Source: Nitrospinota bacterium (GTDB lineage Bacteria > UBA8248 > JACPRG01). From it: DNA of 20,550 nt. Of this stretch, positions 15,405-20,550 are shown piece after piece; the stretch's first letter is position 1, and each line of letters begins with the position of its first letter. The stretch is from the NCBI GenBank assembly GCA_030740135.1, contig JASLXW010000007.1, positions 1 to 20,550 on the forward strand. The letters run 5' to 3'. The position numbers and the translations under genes were made by a program. The notes beneath the pieces were generated by a model. The model had not been told where the DNA came from. It saw only the letters and a program-made list of their open reading frames with translations, and made no database searches.

Positions 15405-16515
15405 ATGATCGGCGACCTTAAGAACAATCTGGAGGACATCTCCAAGCGCCTCGAAACCGTCCGAGGTCGTCTTTGACCTGGCGGGCAAAGAGCGGGAGAT
15501 TGAAAAACTCGATCAGGCCATCAGCCGGACAGGTTTTTGGGACGACCCGGATACGGCGCAGCGAACCCTTCAGCGCCGCGCGGCCCTGGCGGCCCCGGTC
15601 GAGGAATGGAACAAGCTGAACAAAGAGGCCACCGACGCGGCGGAGCTCCTGGATCTCCTGGCGGAGGAAGAGCCCGAAAGCGCGGAGGTGGCGGAGCTTG
15701 AGGGGGAGGTCGAGGGGCTCCTCCGGGACCTCCAGGACATCGAGTTCAAGCTGAAGCTGTCCGGGGAGAACGACGCGCGAAACGCCCTCGTCCACATCAA
15801 CGCGGGCGCCGGAGGGACCGAGTCCCAGGACTGGGCGCAGATATTGATGCGGATGTACCTGCGGTGGGCCGAGCGGCGGGGCTTCACGTCCGAGACCCTC
15901 GACCTGCTGGCGGCGGAGGAGGCGGGCATCAAAAGCGCCACCTTCGCGGTCAACGGCCCGTACGCCTTCGGCTACCTCCGCCCGGAGGTCGGCGTCCACC
16001 GGCTGGTCCGGATCTCGCCGTTCGACGCGGCCAGCCGGCGGCACACCTCTTTCGCCTCGGTCTTCGTCTTCCCCGAAGTGGCCGACGACATCGAGATCGA
16101 CATCGACGAGGGCGATCTCAAGATCGACACCTACCGCAGCAGCGGGGCGGGGGGCCAGCACGTCAACGTGACCGACTCGGCGGTGCGAATCACCCACATC
16201 CCCAGCGGGCTCGTCGTCTCCTGCCAGAACGAGCGCTCCCAACACAAGAACAAGTCGACGGCCATGAAGGTCCTCAAGGCCCGGCTCTATGACCTGGAGA
16301 AACGCAAGAAGGAGGAAGAGCTGGACGCCATCCACAGCGGGAAGAAGCAGATCGCCTTCGGAAGCCAGATCAGGTCCTACGTTCTCCACCCCTACCAGAT
16401 GGTGAAGGACCACCGGACGAACGTCGAGATGGGAAACGTGGACGCCGTCCTGGACGGAGATCTCGACCGCTTCATCGAGGCCTATCTGATGGAGTTTCAG
16501 GAGGATGGATCGTAA
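15405..16515 (+). CDS. prfB: Peptide chain release factor 2, with programmed +1 frameshift
   Basis: RF2 reads UAA and UGA stop codons and triggers peptide release. The gene is in two frames: 15405-15473 encodes 23 residues up to an in-frame TGA at 15474-15476, and slipping forward one base after CTT continues at 15475 in the frame that ends at 16515. The joined product is 369 residues (E. coli 365). The codon-recognition tripeptide SPF falls at 204-206 and the catalytic GGQ at 249-251, one residue off the E. coli numbers. The start ATG follows a strong AGGGAGGAAG ribosome binding site. Coding without the shift would give a dead 23-residue peptide. The gene is 62 bp after lnt. Confidence 0.95.
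15463..15477 (+). promoter_or_regulatory. RF2 autoregulatory frameshift site
   Basis: A Shine-Dalgarno-like GAGGT (15463-15467), three bases, then CTT TGA C (15471-15477). The slippery CTT, the in-frame TGA with following C, and the three-base spacing are those of the E. coli prfB site. When RF2 is scarce, ribosomes stall at TGA and slip +1 to make more RF2; this mechanism is established for the family. Confidence 0.93.
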
Positions 16516-16563
16516 AGCCTTTTGGGATAAACTGAACCAATCGAGGACCGAATCACCCTCTCG

Positions 16564-16584
16564 GGCCGGGCAAGATGCCCGGCC
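16564..16584. repeat. REP-like hairpin, unit 1
   Basis: GGCCGGGCA and TGCCCGGCC are perfect 9-bp arms around an AGA loop. The core GGGCAAGATGCCC reappears in reverse complement in unit 2 about 45 bp downstream. Confidence 0.65.
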
Positions 16585-16619
16585 TGCCGAATCGGTGGAA
16601 AATCGGGAGGTTTCGAAAA

Positions 16620-16643
16620 GGCGGGACGGGCATCTTGCCCGCC
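16620..16643. repeat. REP-like hairpin, unit 2 (inverted)
   Basis: GGCGGG (16620-16625) can pair with CCCGCC (16638-16643), or CGGGCA (16627-16632) with TGCCCG (16636-16641) around a TCT loop. The core GGGCATCTTGCCC is the reverse complement of the unit 1 core, so units 1 and 2 form an inverted pair, the arrangement known for REP/BIME elements. Confidence 0.6.
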
Positions 16644-16727
16644 TACGCCGGCGGTCCCGCATTCGGTTGACCGAATCGCTTCCGAGGGTTGCCATGCCCC
16701 ATCTTCAATTCAGTAAATGCCTGATAA

Positions 16728-18317
16728 ATGGCCGATTATGTCCGAAAGACCCGCCCGATGGATGAAGCGCACCCGCTGAGGGCTCAGCGGCGACAAAAGA
16801 TCGAGAACCTCAGAGCGGAAGGGAAAAACCCTTTCGTCAACCGGTTTCCGACAACCGGGCGTCTCGGGGCAATCGTCGAGCGATACGGGGACCTGGACCG
16901 CGAAGCCCTGGAGGCCGACCCCCAGACCCACACCCTGGCCGGCCGGCTGATGGCCAAGCGGCGGCAGGGAAAGCTGACCTTCTGCGACCTGCGGGACGGC
17001 ACGGGGAAGCTCCAGATCATCGCCGAAAAGGCCCGCCTCGGAGAAGCGGCCTACCAATCCCTTCAGTCTCTGGACATCGGCGACTTCATCGGCGTCCGGG
17101 GAGAGATCACCAAGACACGGCGCGGAGAACTCTCCATCTCGGCCGGCGAAGTGTCCCTGCTGACAAAATCCCTCCGGCCCCTGCCCGAGAAATGGCACGG
17201 CCTTCAGGACGTCGAAACCCGCTACCGCCAGCGATACGTCGACCTGATCATGAACCCGGAGGCGCGCGCGGTCTTCACGCGCCGCGCCCGGATCGTCGAG
17301 GTCCTGCGCGAAAGACTCGGCGGCCGGGGGTTTGTCGAAGTCGAGACCCCGATGATGCAGCCCCTCGTCGGGGGCGCCACCGCCCGGCCCTTCGTCACGC
17401 ACCATAACGCCCTCGACATGACCCTGTACCTGAGGGTCGCCCCGGAGCTTTACCTCAAGCGGCTCGTCGTCGGCGGCATCGACCGGGTCTTCGAGATCAA
17501 CCGCAACTTCCGCAACGAAGGCGTCTCCACCGAGCACAACCCCGAGTTCACCATGCTCGAGTTCTACATGGCGTACGCCGACTATACGGATGTGATGGCC
17601 CTGGTCGAAGCGCTTTTGGTCGAGGTGGCCGACGGCGTCCTGGGCACCCGGAAACTCACCTGGAACGGGCGCGAGGTGGACCTCGCGCCGCCCTGGCGGA
17701 GGCTGCCGCTGAAGGACGCGCTGAAAGATGCGGGCATGTCCGACGCCGACCTCGAGACCGAAGCGTCCGCCCGCGCCTGGGCCGACCGGACGGGGATCGA
17801 CGTCTCCCATCACCGCGGCTACGGAAAAGTGCTGAACAAGATCATGGAAACGGCGGTCGAGCCGACGTTGATCCAGCCCACCTTTCTTGTTGATTACCCG
17901 CGGGACATCTCTCCGCTGGCCAAGCCCAGGGAGGACGACCCCGAGACGGCCGAGCGGTTCGAGTTGTTCATCGGGGGCAAGGAGATCGGCAACGCCTATT
18001 CGGAGCTGAACGACCCCGATGTCCAGCGGGAGCGCTTCGAGGACCAGGTCCGGCGGCGGGAGATGGGCGACGAGGAGGCCCAGATGATGGACCACGACTA
18101 TCTGCGGGCCCTGGAGTACGGCATGCCGCCCACGGCGGGCGCGGGCATCGGCGTCGACCGGCTGGTGATGCTGTTCACCGACTCCCCCTCCATCCGCGAC
18201 GTCATCCTCTTTCCCCAGCTTCGTCGGGAGGTCTTCGAGGCGGAATCCGGCGGCGACGAAGCCGACGCCGATCCGGCGGAGGGGGCGGGGCCGGGAGACG
18301 AGCCGAGTGGGGTATGA
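16728..18317 (+). CDS. lysS: Lysyl-tRNA synthetase, class II
   Basis: LysRS charges tRNA-Lys with lysine in the cytoplasm. The 529-residue protein has an N-terminal OB-fold anticodon-binding domain (about 66-160, LAGRLMAKRRQGKLTFCDLRDG) and a class II catalytic core: motif 2 in FRNEGVSTEHNPEFTMLEFY, motif 3 in GAGIGVDRLVMLFT, and SIRDVILFPQLR just after. After this point, where the family normally ends, there is a tail of about 27 residues rich in Asp, Glu, Gly and Pro. The ATG at 16728 lacks a clear ribosome binding site; a second ATG at 16758 would remove ten residues and is possible. The 3' end overlaps lolC by 11 bp. Confidence 0.95.
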   Translation: MADYVRKTRPMDEAHPLRAQRRQKIENLRAEGKNPFVNRFPTTGRLGAIVERYGDLDREALEADPQTHTLAGRLMAKRRQGKLTFCDLRDGTGKLQIIAEKARLGEAAYQSLQSLDIGDFIGVRGEITKTRRGELSISAGEVSLLTKSLRPLPEKWHGLQDVETRYRQRYVDLIMNPEARAVFTRRARIVEVLRERLGGRGFVEVETPMMQPLVGGATARPFVTHHNALDMTLYLRVAPELYLKRLVVGGIDRVFEINRNFRNEGVSTEHNPEFTMLEFYMAYADYTDVMALVEALLVEVADGVLGTRKLTWNGREVDLAPPWRRLPLKDALKDAGMSDADLETEASARAWADRTGIDVSHHRGYGKVLNKIMETAVEPTLIQPTFLVDYPRDISPLAKPREDDPETAERFELFIGGKEIGNAYSELNDPDVQRERFEDQVRRREMGDEEAQMMDHDYLRALEYGMPPTAGAGIGVDRLVMLFTDSPSIRDVILFPQLRREVFEAESGGDEADADPAEGAGPGDEPSGV

Positions 18318-19572
18318 GCTTTGGGTCGGTCTGCGATATCTGCGCTCCAAGCGGAAGAACCGACTGATTTCGGTGGGTTCCTGGATCTCCGCCCTGGGCG
18401 TCATGCTGGGCGTCGCGACGCTCATCTGCGTCGTCGGCGTCATGACGGGCTTCCAGAAATCTCTCCAGGCAAAAATCCTGAGCGGCCAGGCGCACGTTCT
18501 CATCCAACAGTTTCAGGGGTCAATCAAGGACTACCGGGGGGTGTTGTCCAAGGTGGGCCGAATCGAGGGCGTCGTCTCGGCGGCGCCTTACATCGTCAAC
18601 CATGTCCTCCTGCGGGCCGGGCAAAGCGTGACGGGCATCGTCCTGCGGGGGGTCAATCCGGCCCTGGAGCGGAAGGTGACCGACTTCTCGCTCAAAATGA
18701 CCCGGGGGCGGTTCGAGGACCTGAAGCGCACCTTTCCCGGGCCGAACCAAACGCGCCAGCCGGCGATCATCCTCGGCGCGGACCTCGCCCGGTCCCTGGG
18801 GGTCTCGCCGGGAAGCGAGGTGCTGGTTATCTCTCCCCTGGGCCGCGTGACGCCGGCGGGCCTGATTCCCCGGGCGCGGAAGTTCCGCGTGGCGGGGGTC
18901 TTCCACTCGGGTTATTACCTGTACGACAACGGTTTGGCCTTGATCTCGCTGGCGCAGGCGCAGGCGTTCTTCGAGATGGGCGACGCCGCGTCGGCCGTTG
19001 AAGTCAAGGTGTCCGACGTCTACAAGGCCCGTGAGGTGGCGGACGCCATTCGGGAAAAGCTGGGGTTTCCCTACTGGACGCGGGACTGGATGCAGATGCA
19101 CACCAGCCTGTTCGCCGCGCTGAAGATGGAAAAGACCGTCATGTTCATCATCCTGGTCCTTATCACCCTGGTGGCCACCTTCAGCATCGTCGCGACGCTG
19201 GTCATGGTGGTCAAAGAAAAGGCGCGGGACATCGCGATTCTGAAGTCGATGGGGGCGACGGACGGGGGCGTCCTGAAGATCTTCATGGTGGACGGGATGA
19301 CGGTGGGCGCCGTCGGGACGCTTCTCGGCATGGCCGGCGGAATCGCCCTGGCGCTGAAACTTCCGGACATCGCGGACTTCCTGGAGAACCAGTTTGGTCT
19401 TGAAATTTTCCAGGGTAGCGTCTATCTTATCGATCGACTCCCCGTAGACGTTCAGGGCGCAGATGTGGCGCTGATCGTCGCAATCGCGTTTGGGCTTTGC
19501 TCTTTGGCAACCCTGTATCCATCCTGGAAGGCTTCCCGGGTTGACCCGGCTGAGACCCTACGGTATGAATGA
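18307..19572 (+). CDS. lolC: Lipoprotein-releasing ABC transporter permease (LolC/LolE family)
   Basis: With LolD this inner-membrane protein releases mature lipoproteins for transfer to the outer membrane. The 421 residues show the FtsX/MacB-type layout: one membrane segment (about 22-48), a large periplasmic domain (about 50-270), then three membrane segments (about 277-302, 330-352 and 386-407). The cytoplasmic loop KEKARDIAILKSMGATDGGV and the end YPSWKASRVDPAETLRYE are family hallmarks. The start is GTG with GGGAGA upstream, inside the lysS 3' end. Only one permease gene is present, so it may act as a homodimer (as described for LolF) unless a second gene lies elsewhere. LolC and LolE are not separable by eye. 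Confidence 0.93.
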   Translation: MGYELWVGLRYLRSKRKNRLISVGSWISALGVMLGVATLICVVGVMTGFQKSLQAKILSGQAHVLIQQFQGSIKDYRGVLSKVGRIEGVVSAAPYIVNHVLLRAGQSVTGIVLRGVNPALERKVTDFSLKMTRGRFEDLKRTFPGPNQTRQPAIILGADLARSLGVSPGSEVLVISPLGRVTPAGLIPRARKFRVAGVFHSGYYLYDNGLALISLAQAQAFFEMGDAASAVEVKVSDVYKAREVADAIREKLGFPYWTRDWMQMHTSLFAALKMEKTVMFIILVLITLVATFSIVATLVMVVKEKARDIAILKSMGATDGGVLKIFMVDGMTVGAVGTLLGMAGGIALALKLPDIADFLENQFGLEIFQGSVYLIDRLPVDVQGADVALIVAIAFGLCSLATLYPSWKASRVDPAETLRYE

Positions 19573-20266
19573 GGGTGCCGGGAGTCATGAAGGACCCGCC
19601 GTCATCGCGGCCGAAGGGCTGCGGAAGGAATTTCAAAGCGGCGAGAAAAGGATATCGGTCCTTCAGGGTGTCGATTTGAGAATTCGACGGGGAGAAATGG
19701 TCGCCGTCATGGGGACCTCGGGGGTCGGGAAAACCACCCTCCTTCAGATCCTCGGCGCGTTGGATCGGCCCAGCGGGGGCCGGGTGCTGTACGGAGAGCG
19801 GGATGTTTTCTCATTGGACAAGGCTTCGCTGGCGAGGCTCCGGAACGAAACCATCGGCTTCGTCTTTCAGTTTCACCACCTGCTCGGCGAGTTCACGGCC
19901 CTGGAGAACACGATGATGCCGGCCCTGATCGGCGGAACCCAAAGGGACCGGGCCCGCGACCGCGCCGAGACGCTCCTGAAGGAGGCGGGCCTGTCGAACC
20001 GGCTGAACCACAAGCCCGGCGAACTCTCGGGAGGCGAACAACAACGCGTCGCCGTGGCGCGGGCGTTGATGAACAAACCCGATCTGATCCTCGCCGACGA
20101 ACCCACGGGAAACCTGGATGAGCGGACCGGCGAGGAAATCCACGGGCTCTTGGAACACCTGAACCGAGACCAGGAAGCCAGTTTTTTGATCGCCACGCAC
20201 AACCCCCGCCTGGCCGAGCGCATGGACCGGGTGGTGCGGATTGCCGACGGGAGAATTTTGGAGTAA
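19565..20266 (+). CDS. lolD: Lipoprotein-releasing ABC transporter ATP-binding protein
   Basis: This ATPase powers LolC-type permeases. The 233-residue protein carries Walker A GTSGVGKT (50-57), Q-loop Gln102 in FVFQFHHLLGEFTALEN (a LolD-type segment), signature LSGGEQQRVAVARAL (from 154), Walker B LILADEPTGNLD (Asp178-Glu179) and switch His212. All are intact. The ATG overlaps the last eight bases of lolC; the ribosome binding site is weak, so coupling to lolC translation is likely. The longer frame starting at 19490 lies inside lolC and is not needed. Confidence 0.95.
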   Translation: MNEGAGSHEGPAVIAAEGLRKEFQSGEKRISVLQGVDLRIRRGEMVAVMGTSGVGKTTLLQILGALDRPSGGRVLYGERDVFSLDKASLARLRNETIGFVFQFHHLLGEFTALENTMMPALIGGTQRDRARDRAETLLKEAGLSNRLNHKPGELSGGEQQRVAVARALMNKPDLILADEPTGNLDERTGEEIHGLLEHLNRDQEASFLIATHNPRLAERMDRVVRIADGRILE

Positions 20267-20294
20267 TGTGAGCGACAAGAGCGAGGATCCAGAC

Positions 20295-20550
20295 ATGTTC
20301 AAACGGTTTACCGAGCGCGCTCGAAAGGTGATCATCCTCGCCCGAGAAGAGGCGGAACGCTATCACCACGAGTATCTGGGCACGGAACACATCCTCCTCG
20401 GCATCCTGAAGGACGGCGGCGGCATCGCCATTGCCGTTCTCCAAAAGGTCGGCCAGGACATCAAGCAAATCCGCATTGAGGTGGAGCGCAACCTGCCCAA
20501 GAGCCTGACCAGCTCGGTCGAGGGGGACATCCCCTTCACCCCCAAGGCCA
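20295..20550 (+). CDS. clpC: ATP-dependent Clp protease ATP-binding subunit, ClpC-type (5' part)
   Basis: Only the first 85 codons are in the window; the gene runs off the right edge. MFKRFTERARKVIILAREEA followed by YLGTEHILLGIL is the start of the Clp N-terminal repeat domain, very like ClpC. ClpC unfolds proteins for the ClpP peptidase. The AAA+ modules and any UVR-type middle domain lie outside, so ClpC versus a related ClpA/ClpE-type chaperone is judged from the N-terminus only. CGAGGA seven bases upstream supports ATG at 20295. An in-frame GTG at 20268, two bases past the lolD stop with GGAG upstream, would add nine residues and cannot be excluded. Confidence 0.85.
   Translation, partial: MFKRFTERARKVIILAREEAERYHHEYLGTEHILLGILKDGGGIAIAVLQKVGQDIKQIRIEVERNLPKSLTSSVEGDIPFTPKA

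Larger units (their letters stand above)
16516..16727. other. Repeat-rich spacer between prfB and lysS
   Basis: The spacer holds two inverted hairpins, listed separately, and a further palindrome ATTCGGT-TG-ACCGAAT at 16661-16676. The heptamer CCGAATC occurs about three times (near 16549, 16587 and 16671). A short frame opens at 16505 in the prfB 3' end and runs to 16765, but beyond its first dozen codons it only translates the repeats. A weak TTGCCA (16689-16694) might be a -35 box for lysS, but no convincing -10 follows. Confidence 0.5.

Noticed and set aside
15688..16515. prfB taken as a 275-residue gene starting at GTG 15688
   Set aside because: The true N-terminus is upstream through the frameshift site. 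The joined frame restores SPF and GGQ at nearly E. coli positions.
16564..16643. Intrinsic terminator or CRISPR-like repeat between prfB and lysS
   Set aside because: There are only two inverted units without regular spacing or spacers, and no T-tract follows either stem.

Overview
The window is a GC-rich stretch of a Gram-negative bacterial chromosome made up almost entirely of conserved core genes. The outer membrane is indicated by KDO-pathway enzymes (KdsD, KdsC), apolipoprotein N-acyltransferase (Lnt) and the LolC/LolD lipoprotein-release transporter. From memory, the run lnt-prfB-lysS-lolC-lolD resembles gene order in delta-proteobacterial (Geobacter-like) genomes. A split methylmalonyl-CoA mutase and a thiolase next to these genes also fit lineages such as Desulfobacterota, Nitrospirota/Nitrospinota, Methylomirabilota or Acidobacteriota. 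I cannot fix the phylum by eye. No tRNA, rRNA, CRISPR array, insertion sequence, prophage or defence gene was seen.

Layout: (1) 1-253 is a spacer holding fragments that look like dispersed intergenic repeats. (2) 254-8627 is all on the minus strand. In transcription order it holds penicillin-binding protein 1A, a small degenerate receiver-domain protein, an acetyl-CoA acetyltransferase, an unrecognised membrane-anchored coiled-coil protein, kdsD-kdsC (1 bp apart) and the large subunit of methylmalonyl-CoA mutase. (3) 8628-8825 is a divergent promoter region. (4) 8826-20550 is all on the plus strand: an HNH endonuclease-like gene, uvrB, uvrC, lnt, prfB, lysS, lolC, lolD and the 5' end of a clpC-like gene. 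uvrC/lnt overlap by ATGA, lysS/lolC by 11 bp and lolC/lolD by 8 bp, so most of this side probably forms one or two operons.

Functionally the window joins envelope building (PBP1A, KDO synthesis, lipoprotein acylation and export), nucleotide excision repair (UvrB, UvrC), translation (RF2, LysRS) and acyl-CoA metabolism (thiolase, mutase). prfB is intact only if read through a +1 programmed frameshift at 15471-15477; an ordinary gene caller would truncate it.

I did not find a convincing new system. The points most worth a second look are: two copies of a G-run/C-run hairpin repeat (190-260 and 11637-11705) whose arms differ by compensating changes, one of them directly against the uvrC ribosome binding site; an inverted pair of REP-like hairpins between prfB and lysS; a receiver domain that has lost its switch residues; an unrecognised coiled-coil membrane protein with its own good promoter; and an acidic tail on LysRS.
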